Assembly: GCA_947247005.1 (NCBI GenBank)
Contig: OX365947.1
Coordinates: 34,118,760 to 34,182,759 of the forward strand
Source of the DNA: Spisula solida
Lineage: Eukaryota; Mollusca; Bivalvia; Venerida; Mactridae
Direction: 5' to 3'
DNA: 64,000 bases
In this document: piece after piece, positions 33,965 through 45,596 of the stretch
Layout of the letters: each line of letters opens with the position of its first letter
Numbering within the stretch: position 1 is the first letter of the stretch
Notes under the pieces: generated by a model
Told to the model about the DNA's origin: nothing
Seen by the model: the letters and a program-made list of their open reading frames with translations, nothing else
Databases searched by the model: none
Position numbers and translations under genes: made by a program

Positions 33965-34650
33965 TATACTTGTTTAGTTGGGTATTGTGCCTTGTTTGTT
34001 TTTATTGTTTTCTGTGCTCGGCTGGTTCAGTTGGGCATTGTGGCTTGTTTTTTATGTTTTCGTGCTCAGTTGGTTAAGTTGGGCTTTGTGCCTTGTATGT
34101 TTTTATGTTTTCTGTGCTCGGCTTGTTCAGTTTGGCATTGTGCCTTGTATGTTTTTTATGTTTTCGTGCTCAGTTGGTTTAGTTGGGCATTGTGCCTTGT
34201 ATGTTTATATGTTTTCTGTGCTCGGCTGGTTCAGTTGGGTATTGTGCCTTGTATGTTTTTTATGTTTTCGTGCTCGGCTTGTTCAGTTGGGCATTGTGCC
34301 TTGTATGTTTTTATGTTTTCTGTGCTCGGCTGGTTCAGTTGGGCATTGTGCCTTGTATGTTTTTATGTTTTCTGTGCTCGGCTTGTTCAGTTGGGCATTG
34401 TGCCTTGTATGTTTTTTATGTTTTCGTGCTCAGTTGGTTCAGTTGGGTATTGTGCCTTGTATGTTTTTTATGTTTTCGTGCTCGGCTGGTTCAGTTGGAC
34501 ATTGTGCCTTGTATGTTTTTTTTTATGTTTTCGTGCTCAGTTGGTTCAGTTGGGCATTGTGCCTTGTATGTTTTTTATGTGTTCTGTGCTAGTCTAGTTA
34601 AGTTGAGTGCTGCCTTCCCTGTCTGACTTAATATTATCCTTTTGCAGATG
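33965..34650 (+). repeat. Dispersed repeat family, expanded copy with ~12-unit minisatellite
   Basis: About 12 units of 50-57 bp, each containing CAGTTGGGCATTGTGCCTTG and a T-rich TATGTTTTCTGTGCTCGG part, end in the family's conserved tail (GTGCTGCCTTCCCTGTCTGA, then ATTATCCTTTTGCAG). The unit length varies by T-run slippage and a CTG/CG alternation. Three overlapping plus-frame ORFs (147-216 codons) run through it but are repetitive translations of the unit and are not called as genes. Confidence 0.85.
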
Positions 34651-36539
34651 GTCGATGGTTTATTCTATGAAGACTGAATAAGGTCAACTGGATTGTCATA
34701 CATGAATAATAAATTGTTTGAAAAAAACATAGGATTAACACAACCTATTTAGCTGGTGCAAGATATGAACGTGTAGTATTTTATCCATTCCACTAACCCA
34801 CGAATCTCCCAACTTTCCGTATGCACATTCAAGTGCGATGTTTAGAATTTTCAACAACGTCTTCTAGGTCTAGTTAGTACTTTACTTATTTATATAGGGT
34901 TGCACCAGAAGAACTGTATGTGGTATATAAATGTACCATGCCACTAAGTGTGCTTTAACAGAGCACGCTGACACTTATCCACGGGCGTCTTCAACAAACC
35001 TCTCCTATCATAAGATACGGAAATATTTCACAAATGTTCACCATTGTTCACAATTTGTAACACTTTAAACGTCAAATGGGGTATGACGATGCATTTTTAA
35101 CTTTAAAAGTCCCACTGTCATGATTCAGCCAGTCATATTATGAATACCAAATCACACCAGCCGCACATTTGGACAAACCAGTCCTTGAACATCTACCCCA
35201 AATGACCTTAGCAAGGGCCTTAATATTGCACTGGCTCGAATCAAATATTTGTATTTAGTGTAAACGAAACGAAATCACACGATTAATATTAGCCATATTC
35301 TTCCCCTTTCTCCTAGAGTACGTGTGTCGATTGTTGTCATCGTACCTCCTTAAGTTCTTATGTCATGTATGCTGTATTGTGTGGGATGTGTACGAGCTCA
35401 TACTGCCTTATAATTTTATATATTTAATTCGCTGTAGTATCTTAGTAAATTGCTCTATATTTCATATTTACATGTACCCGTATTACATGTATAATACATT
35501 TATATTATACATGCAATTATGTCATCTCCCATATTTCGTTCAATTGTTTCGTACATCGCAAGTTTTGACATATTCTGCTAGTCTGGCTTGCCTCCCCTAG
35601 AACACTATGTTACTAAAACACATAGTACGCCGGGAACGAGACTAATACTCTGCTTGAACGTTGTACAGATCACGTTCTTCCGTGTCATTTGCATGTTGGT
35701 TAGCAGAAGAGCTAGTTGGTACTGTCTGATAACCAAGTCTTGGAAATCAAAATACAATGGCGATAATTAAAGTTCTAAAACTCTGATAATGAACTGGATT
35801 AGCACCTAAAGGTTATTGTTCAGCTACATAGTTTTGAACTACGTGTAGGTCATATCTTACGATTTCTGAATGGATTATAAATGATACCTCCTGTTCAGAC
35901 ATTAAAGCAAGCTGTCTTCTCTCTTCCATCCATAAAATAGAACAGTTTAAGTGAACAAAACTGTAACGTAGATTTTCTGTTACAATGACTACAAGTGGCG
36001 CTCTCCTAGTCCACAAACATCTAAATGATGAGTAATGCCGAATTTGATGTGTAAGATAACAGTTTTACGCTTTAAACAGAAGGCGTAATGTATCAAATAA
36101 AAAATATTTCGTCTGAATTAATTTATTCTTCATCATGCTTATCGTGTGTATCTTGTCACCTGTATTTACTAACTACACCTGAAATGTTAAAGTTGAACCA
36201 AGTTTACTAGAATTCAGGATATGTTTTCTTTTTACGCTTTTCAGTGTCTATACTGTCCTATAATTGGGATAAACAAACCACGTGTTCAGGGTATACATCC
36301 TGAGTGACTTACTCATAGTATTTTACGACTTCTGTGTATGTTTGACATTTTGTCACTGCAAATAACTACACTGATACGCAGCTGGTTTGATTTCATTCAG
36401 TTATTGATGCTCGGTTTGGTGAATTTATTCACCAGTTTGTGTCCGGAATGTGTCATACTTTACTCGCCTCTCCTCCACTACACTGCTGTCAGACATATAC
36501 TTTTAGATATCTCCCCAACCACACACCCCTATTGTCACC
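34651..36539. other. Non-coding interval
   Basis: AT-rich with scattered small ORFs (35322-35600, 35588-35770, 35813-36016, start of 36338-36646) that show no domain, codon bias or splice context worth calling. Confidence 0.4.
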
Positions 36540-36720
36540 CCTATTTGCAAAAGGATAATATCAAGTCAGACAGAGAAGGCAGCACTCAACTTAACCAGCC
36601 AAGCACAGAAAACACAAAAAGCATATCAGGCACAATGCCCAACTGAACCAGCCGAGCACAGAAAACATAAAAAAACATACCAGGCAATATACCCAATTGA
36701 ACAAGTAAGGTTTGCTTTTT
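36540..36720 (-). repeat. Dispersed repeat family, copy 4
   Basis: On the plus strand AAAAGGATAATATCAAGTCA and GAGAAGGCAGCACTCAACTT match the reverse complement of the tail at 34.6 kb. About two to three internal units (GGCACAATGCCCAACTGAAC type) follow. This is intermediate between the single-unit copy at 19.4 kb and the expanded one at 34.0 kb. Confidence 0.75.
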
Positions 36721-37490
36721 AAAAAGCTAGCGTACGATGCGATTATGTTTTAAAGGTGCTGGCATGAACACAAACAGGTGCTAGCTAAACATGCCTTCTC
36801 TTCAAGGTGCTTGGTGTGTGGGGTTTTGTACAAGGTGTATCAAAGAGGACCAATTGTTCACCTTATTTTCATGTTTAAACACTACCAACATTTACATGTA
36901 GCTACACTTAGTCAAAACATGCTTTTTCCCAAGTTAGACATTGTTCTGATGACATTGATTATTGTAACCTTAGGCGAAGTAGGCTTAAATACTTCGATTA
37001 TAAGTTTATTATCAAGTCAAGGACCGTAATGGCATCCGGCAGCAACTATAGCAAATCATGCTATCGGTTACACAATGAAATAATATACCATGACAAATAT
37101 AGTAGGAGAAAAACAAAATAAATTGTTTCTCGGGCTTAATGGAAAGTAAATGTGGACTAGATATTGTGGAAGACGAGACCCACGCTTCCCATGATAACGG
37201 AGCATTTTATACACGACGGTGCACCCAGCAATATATCTGCACCTGTGCGGACAAAAAGTGTTTTCTTTAGGGAAGCCGCATTCGAACTTTTCCATGGTGA
37301 TCTTAGTCATCGGGTTTAAACCTTATTATATGAAATATAAGGCTTGTACTTGGCAGGTGGCTGAGTATCCCTCCTGTTATTGAAGAAATTGAGAGTTCAA
37401 TGGAATAAACGTGCCTTGCTATACTCCATGCAACCATTAGATAATATATTTTGTTGACGGTTTTGTTAATTTGAGAATTAAGGGTCAATT
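36721..37490. other. Non-coding interval
   Basis: Nothing supported; ORFs at 36778-37029, 37068-37310 and 37303-37488 are unremarkable. Confidence 0.4.
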
Positions 37491-37493
37491 TAT

Positions 37494-37632
37494 TAGACTA
37501 TATTCTCCATACTTGCAACCAAGGAGAAGCGCTTAATGCATGATGCTTATTCCCACTCACTGGTTATAAGTCCATAGTTTAAACTATTTTACGACTCATC
37601 TCCCTTTGAACACATACTGTCTGATATTGTCT
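37494..37632. repeat. Dispersed direct repeat, copy A
   Basis: Contains GACTATATTCTCCATACTTG, then CAACCAAGGAGAAG, and later ATTTTACGACTCATCTCCCT and ACATACTGTCTGATAT. It matches copy B at 40452-40536 apart from about 50 extra bases in the middle. Confidence 0.65.
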
Positions 37633-40451
37633 GTGATATGTTTACTTACTACTGATGTATAATTATAGTCCAGTCAGGATAAAAATCCAGTGACGCAGCG
37701 GTCGAGTCCACTATAACGGTGTTAAACCAATTATACAGGCTTATACTGTACAAACAACTATAATTTTGATGCTTAAAGGGACTATTGACTGACTTTGTTT
37801 CCATTATACATTTAGGTCAATAAATGTCTATTTTTAACATCATAAACGAAAATTCCGATATTTTACGAGTATTTACGATGTTTTTGTCGACTAATCATAT
37901 ACGAGTAGCGCACATTTTCCGATACCGCTGATATCGGAAATTTCCGGAAGCGCGTTCGTATATCTTCGTAAAATCTGACTGTGACGTCACAATCGGTACT
38001 CGCAGTTTAATCTGTCGCTCAAACCGCGTGCTCAAACAGAATGTTTCTGTTGATTTCAATCACAGTTTAGTGCAAATCGGGAAAATTTAACTACCTGTCT
38101 TGAGAGAAGCATCTTTTATTGTAAAAAATAATTGATTTTATGGGTTAATACATATCGCTGGCTTAGAATTTGAAGGTTGTAAGTACAAAATCAATATTTT
38201 GAGAAAACAAGAAAAAACCCGTGTCTGAGACCAGTTCCGATTTTCATGAAAATAGGCTCATAAGAAGCGCCTCGTGGTGCAGATTTTAAATATGTATGAG
38301 TCTTATAAGGTCGTAAATAGTACTTACTATCTTCTATTGCTAAGCAAGCGATATATTTACATATACCGGTATACACTGTGTAAAGAAATATTCCATAAAC
38401 TAGCCTTCCATCGTTTGCACCCGGTCAGTATGTTAGTGTGCTAATTAATAATTAAATTCAAATGTGCATAACTTTTTTAAAATAATAGTAGTGTAAACCA
38501 ATCTCCTGATTTTCTACCTCGGGTTTTTATTGGTGTTTATCAAAGAATACGGAAGAATCTTTGGTGTTATCCATGTGCTCTATCGCTAAGCAGTGACAAA
38601 CATTTTGTTGATTGCTAGCAACAGAGTGACAAGGTTGTATTTAATTGCAACTTCCGTAATATGTGTAATATGCGCACACGGTTTGCCATTGGCAGTTAAC
38701 AAATAAACTAATTACCAATGTACAATCACGCGTTAGCAATAAAAAAACATAATCGTTTTCTAACATAACGTTATAAATGTCGGGTCAAGTACAATAATTT
38801 GAGCTACACATATTTTATATGCACCATTATACCAGAACTAAAGTTATAAGTCCTAGATTATAAGTCAGTTAAAATTCCAATGTGTTATACATTGTATTCT
38901 TTGATGATATCGCTTAGGTTGGTATCCCGCGGTAATCAGTCGGGGTTCTATGATCTACGACTGGTCGCGGTGTCTTGCTGATAAGTTTACTGTCAATTAA
39001 CAATGTGTCACCAGTTACTTTGATTGCAGTTTTCGCAAGGTCAGATAGTGTTGCTATATACGATTTGTAGTAATGTATACATAATATTATATGTTAATAA
39101 ACTTTATGTTATGTTATGTTATATATGTCTGACAGTACTCTGGCCTATAGCACGGATATACACAGAATGTCTAATGTATTTCCGTGCCTATAGATACTTT
39201 CAAATAAATACATCGATCCGTCATGATTTTCAATTGTCTTAGACCTTACATATAATTTTATATCTATATTTTTATAATTATGCTTTAGAGATTGAATGCA
39301 ATTGAGTACAGCAATGATATCAACTAAAGAGCGCTTTAACTATTACATAGATCAAACCAACATAATTATGTTCAACATTATAAAACCAGCTTTTATGGAA
39401 AAAATCCACACGTTCTCGTTAATTGGGATTTGTGTGTTCTTATTTTATAACAAACAATAACATACTTTCACGTGTCTAGGGCTTTAAATGACATATTTTA
39501 AAAGAGTCAAATTAAAGACGAAGCTTTTTTTTCTCAACATGTGATTGTCAATTCTTTTGGAAAATATAAATGATATTGCTTCAAACTCAGACTAAATTTA
39601 AGAAAATATACATAATTATGTATCTCTTACTTCCGAGGTCCTCAGGGTTTAATAAATTTATTTAGTGTATAAATTACTTTCATGGCATCGCTACCAACCA
39701 ATTTAAGTTGAAATTCTCTAGTTTCTAAACGTGCCAATGTATTAAGAATTTCTTCATTATTAATGAAATAATGCTTAATAAATATTGCACAAATTCCATT
39801 GATTTTAGTTCGTGTCCTACAAAAACCAATAAACCGTAGCCGAAATGCTGCAATATGATTGGCTAACGCCACCTGTCAATCAAAATCGACAGGAAGGTCA
39901 ATTACCAGTCCGTGTAGCCAATGCGGTCAGCGATATTTACAGTGTGAATGTTTGGCAGATTTCTTCGTCGCCGTTATTATGATTTTCCTTATTAATAATA
40001 GGTTTGAATTGATTCGGCAAAATATTTTCATTGCCATCATAATCTGTATCCGAAGAATTTATCGTTTCATTAGCTCAGGGACCGTATATATCTTCCCAGA
40101 TTAGCTGAGTCGGAGAACTTCGCTGTCCGACATCTTGTTAATAGCACGATTGTGACGTCACACGCTTCGTTTCTAACATCGGACTTTTCCGGAGATATTT
40201 CCGTAAGTTTCCGTACAGGTATAACAATGGACGTGAACTATCGGTTGTACACAGGTAAATGTAAGGGGAATTTCGGGAAAAATGTTGCGAATGCAATCAC
40301 GATGCCGAATAGAACAATTACACAAAAGTTTAAATCACCGGTAAATATTCCCTTTAACTAACAAAATAAACTTCGCTCTACCTGTTTAGACAATGGTTGT
40401 GATTTTTTGCGTACACATAAACTGCAACGTCACTATCACAATACCCTAACT
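37633..40451. other. Non-coding interval between two direct repeats
   Basis: AT-rich, with a few short ORFs lacking features. TTAAAGGGACTATT near 37777 and AATATTCCCTTTAA near 40346 are imperfect inverted copies and might be ends of a decayed 2.6-kb element; this is not strong enough to call. Confidence 0.35.
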
Positions 40452-40536
40452 GGACTATATTCTCAATACCTGCAACCAAGGAGAAGTTTTGACCATTTTA
40501 CGAGTTATCTCCCTATAAAAACATACTGTCTGATAT
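40452..40536. repeat. Dispersed direct repeat, copy B
   Basis: GGACTATATTCTCAATACCT, then GCAACCAAGGAGAAG, ATTTTACGAGTTATCTCCCT and ACATACTGTCTGATAT match copy A at 37494-37632 in the same orientation. Confidence 0.65.
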
Positions 40537-41029
40537 ATCGACATACCACTGCTGTATGAGAATAGTATATCTGTGATGCTTCATTACATTCTATGATGAA
40601 ACTATCAGACTAACCATCCTATCTCTTTCTGGCATTATCAGTATCTGTCTCTGAATTAAACTTCAAGTATCCATTCACTGGCAGTATCTGTCTCTGAATT
40701 AAACACCAAGTCTGGATACAGCTAACATATAAATACAGTTGTCTTCTCTGTTGTCTTAACGTGTCTTTGATCTAGTCACAACATAAGAATCATGAGAATA
40801 GTGACATGTAAACGAGGCACTCAGATTAACTCCTTTTTAAAGACTATTAGTTAATAATTGAGTGCGGGAAACCCAACCGGGTGCCCTATACGTGAAAGAC
40901 CTGTCTATTTTGCCATCACTGAGGTCGATTTTGCATGTTTAAAATCACAATGACTGAGAGCGGCCCGCCTACGCCCCGCCCACTGTGATTTATATTGCCG
41001 TTCCCTAACTGCTATCGGACCCGACTGCT
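40537..41029. other. Spacer before the large satellite
   Basis: Contains a short internal duplication around 40640-40710 (CAGTATCTGTCTCTGAATTA twice). No gene seen. Confidence 0.45.
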
Positions 41030-44000
41030 ATCGTTGACGGGGTTGATCAGGTAGCTTCTGTTACTACTGATGTTGTAATGCGGGGTTGATCAGGTAGCTG
41101 CAGCTACTGGTGATGATGTAATGCGGGGTTGACTAGGTAGCTGCTGTTACTACTGATGATGTAATGCTGGTTTGACCAGGTAGCGGTTACTACTGCTGAT
41201 GATGGTGTAATGCGGGGTTGACCAAGTAGCTTCTGTAACGAATGATGATGGAATGTGGTATTGACTTGGTAGCTGCTGCTACTGCTGATACTATAGTAAT
41301 GTTGGTTTAACCCGGTAGCTTCAGTTACTATAGCTGATGATGATATAATGTGGGATTAACAGGTAGCTGCTGTTAATTCAGATGACGATGATATGATTTG
41401 GGTTGACAAGGTAGCAGCTGTTACTACTGCTGATGCTAATATAATGTGGGTTTTACCAGACAGCTGCTGTTACTGAATATGATGATGTAATGCGAGGTTG
41501 ACCAGGTAGCTGATGTTACGGGGATGATGAAGGTATAATGCCGGGTTGGTCAGGCAGATGCTGTTACTGCTGATGATGATATAATGCGGGCCTAACCAGG
41601 TAGCTGCAGTTACAACTGATGGTGTAATGCGGTGTGGACCAGGTATATGCTGTTGCTACTGCTGATGATATAATGTGTGTTTGATCAGGTAGCTGCGATA
41701 CTAGTGCTGATCATATAATGTGGCTTTGACCAGGTAACTGCTGATACTTATGCTGATCATATGTGGCTTTGACCAGGTAGCTGCTGTTACTGCTGATAAT
41801 TATATAATGTTGGTTTGAACAGATTGATAATATTACTGATGGTGATATGATGTGGATTTGATCAGCTAGCTGCTGTTACAGATGATGATGATATAATGTG
41901 GATGTACCAGGTAGCCGCTGTTGCTGATGACATAATGTGGGTTGACCAGGTAGCTGCTGTTACATAATTATGATGATAACATAATGTGGGTTTTACCAGG
42001 TAGCTGCTGTTGCTGATGATATAGTGTGGGTTGACCAGGTAGCTGCTGTTACATATGATGACAAAATAATGTGGATTTGACCAGGTAGCTGCTGTTACAT
42101 ATGATGATGATATAATGTGAGTTGTTACTACTGATGATGATATAATGTGAGGCAGACCAGGTAGCTGCTATTACTGATGATGATGATATAATGTGGGGTT
42201 GACCAGGTAGCTGCTATTACTGATGATGATGATATAATGTGGATTTTACCAGGTAGCTGTTGTTTTTTACCAGGTAGCTGTTGTTACATATGATGATGAT
42301 ATAATGTGAGGCAGACCAGGTAGCTGCTATTACTGATGATGATGATGATATAATGTGGGGTTGACCAGGTAGCTGCTGTTACTGATTATGATGATATAAT
42401 GTGGATTTTACCAGGTAGCTGTTGTTACATATGATGATGATATAATGTGGGATGACCAGGTAGCTACTGTTACTACTGATGATGATATAATGTGGGTTTG
42501 ACCAGGTAGCTGCTGTTACAGATGATGATGATATAATGTCAGGTAGCGGCTGTTAGTGCGGATAATGATATAAAGCTGTGTTTCCAGGTAGCTGCTGTTA
42601 CTGCTAATGGTTAAATGTTGGTTCGAGCAGGTATCTGCTGCTACTGCTGATTATTGTGTTATGCGAGGTTGACCGGGTAGCTGCTGTTACTGCTGATGAT
42701 ATAATTATGGGTTGACCAGGTAGCCACTGATACTGCTGATGAAGGTGTAATGCGGGATTTACTAGGTAGCTGTTGCAACTGCTGATGATAACGTAATGCG
42801 GGGTTGGCGGGGTAGCTGCTGCTACTACTGACGATGGTGTAATGTTGGTTTAACCAGGTAGCTTCTGTTACTGCCGATGATATAATGCGGGTTTGACAAG
42901 ACAGCTGCTGTCCCCCTGCTGATTCTGTAATACTGGGTTTACCAGGTAGCTGCTGTTCCTGCTAATGATGGTGTAATGCTGGGTTGACAGGGTAGCTGCT
43001 GCTACTACTGATGATGGTTTAATGTGGGTTTAACCAGGTAGCTTCTGTTACGGCTGATGATATAGTGCCGGGTTGATCAGGTAGCTGCTGTTACTGCTAC
43101 TGATGGTGTAATGCAGGGTTGACCAAGTAGCTGCTATTTCTGCTGATGGTGTAATGCGGTGTTGACCTGGGTAGCTACTGTTACTGCTGATGGAGTAATG
43201 TAGGGTTTGACCAGATAGCTTCCGTCACTGTTGATGGTGTAATGCGGGGTTGACCAGGTAGGTGCTGTTACTGCTGATGTAATGCGAGGTTGGCCAGGTA
43301 GCTGTTGCTGCTGCTGATGATGGTGTAATGTTTGGTTGAGTAGGTAGCTTCTGTTACTGCTGATGATGATATAATGCTGGGTTTTCGAGATAGCCGCTGT
43401 TACTGCTGATTGTTAATTGTGGGTTTGACGAGGTAGCTGCTGCTTCTGCTGATGATTGTGTAATGTGGGGTGGGTTATGTAGCTGCTGTTACTGCTGATG
43501 ATGTTGTGATGCGGTGTTGACAAGGTAGCTGCTGCTATTACTGATGATGGTGTCATGTGGGCTTGACCAGGTAGCTGCTGTTTCTGCTGATAGTGTAATA
43601 TGGGGTTGATCAGGTAGTTGTTGCTACTGATGATGATAGTGTAATGTGTGATTGACCAGGTAGCTTCTGTTACTACTGTTGCTGATGGTAAAACGCGGGT
43701 TTAACCAGGTAGCTGCTGTTAATACTGCTGATGATGATATAATGCGGGGTTGACCACGTACAAGTTATTACAGCTAGTAATGCGGGGTTGACCCTGTAGT
43801 GATGTTACTACTGCTGATGATGATATAATGCGGGGTTGACCAGGTAGCTGCTGTTACTACTGCTGACGATGATATAATGCGGGGTTGACCCTGTAGTGAT
43901 GTTACTACTGCTGATGATGATATAATGCGAGGTTGACCAGGTAGCTGATGTTACTACTGCTGATGATGATATAATGCGGGATTGACCAGGTAGCTGATGT

Positions 44001-45596
44001 TACTACTGCTGACGATGATATAATGCGGGATTGACCAGGTAGCTGATGTTACTACTGCTGATGATGATATAATGCGGGGTTGACCAGGTAGCTGATGTTA
44101 CTACTGCGGACGATGATATAATGCGGGATTGACCAGGTAGCTGATGTTACTACTGCTGATGATGATATAATGCGGGATTGACCAGGTAGCTGATGTTACT
44201 ACTGCTGATGATGATATAATGCGAGGTTGACCAGGTAGCTGATGTTACTACTGCTGATGATGATATAATGCGAGGTTGACCAGGTAGCTGATGTTACTAC
44301 TGCTGATGATGATATAATGCGAGGTTGACCAGGTAGCTGATGTTACTACTGCTGATGATGATATAATGCGGGATTGACCAGGTAGCTGATGTTACTACTG
44401 CTGACGATGATATAATGCGGGATTGACCAGGTAGTGATGTTACTACTGCTGACGATGATATAATGCGGGATTGATCAGGTAGCTAATGTTACTACTGCTG
44501 ATGATATATAATGCGAGGTTGACCAGGTAGTGATGTTACTACTGCTGATATAATGCGGGGTTGACCAGGTAGCTGCTGTTATAACTGCTGATATAATGCG
44601 GGGTTGACCAGGTAGCTGCTGTTACTACTGCTGATATAATGTGGGGTTGACCAGGTAGCTGCTGTTATAACTGCTGATATAATGCGGGGTTGACCAGGTA
44701 GCTGCTGTTACTACTGCTGATATAATGTGGGGTTGACCAGGTAGCGGCTGTTATAACTGCTGATATAATGCGGGGTTGACCAGGTAGCTGCTGTTATAAC
44801 TGCTGATATAATACGTTGACCAGGTAACTGCTGTTACTACTGCTGATATAATGCGGGGTTGACCAGGTAGCTGCTGTTATAACTGCTGATATAATGCGGG
44901 GTTGACCAGGTAGCTGCTGTTATAACTGCTGATATAATGCGGGGTTGACCAGGTAGCGGCTGTTACTACTGCTAATGATGATATAATGCGGGATTGACCA
45001 GGTAGCTGCTGTTATAACTGCTGATATAATGCGGGGTTGACCAGGTAGCTGCTGTTATAACTGCTGATATAATGCGGGGTTGACCAGGTAGCTGCTGTTA
45101 TAACTGCTGATATAATGCGGGGTTGACCAGGTAGCTGCTGTTATAACTGCTGATATAATGCGGGGTTGACCAGGTAGCGGCTGTTACTACTGCTAATGAT
45201 GATATAATGCGGGATTGACCAGGTAGCTGCTGTTATAACTGCTGATATAATGCGGGGTTGACCAGGTAGCTGCTGTTACTACTGCTGATATAATGCGGGA
45301 TTGACCAGGTAGCTGCTGTTATAACTGCTGATATAATGCGGGGTTGACCAGGTAGCTGCTGTTATAACTGCTGATATAATGCGGGGTTGACCAGGTAGCT
45401 GCTGTTACTACTGCTGATATAATGCGGGGTTGACCAGGTAGCTGCTGTTATAACTGCTGATATAATGCGGGGTTGACCAGGTAGCTGCTGTTATAACTGC
45501 TGATATAATGCGGGGTTGACCAGGTAGCTGCTGTTACTACTGCTGATATAATGTGGGGTTGACCAGGTAGCTGCTGTTATAACTGCTGATATAATG
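41030..45596. repeat. 43-50 bp satellite array, about 95 copies
   Basis: Units share GTTGACCAGGTAGCTGCTGT, followed by TACTACTGCTGATGATGATA-type spacers and TAATGCGGG. The left part (41.0-43.7 kb) is heterogeneous. 43.7-44.5 kb is dominated by ~49-bp units, and 44.5-45.6 kb by homogeneous 43-bp units alternating TTATAACTGC and TTACTACTGC. The array is joined directly to the first macrosatellite unit at 45597. Related, older units occur inside each macrosatellite unit. Confidence 0.95.

Noticed and set aside
33947..34626. Three overlapping plus-strand ORFs of 147-216 codons rich in Cys and Phe
   Set aside because: All three frames translate the same T-rich minisatellite unit of the dispersed repeat, whose length varies by 1-5 bp, so no frame is favoured.
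41030..45596. CRISPR-like interpretation of the regular arrays
   Set aside because: There are no unique spacers between conserved repeats; the whole unit is repeated, and the genome is clearly eukaryotic.
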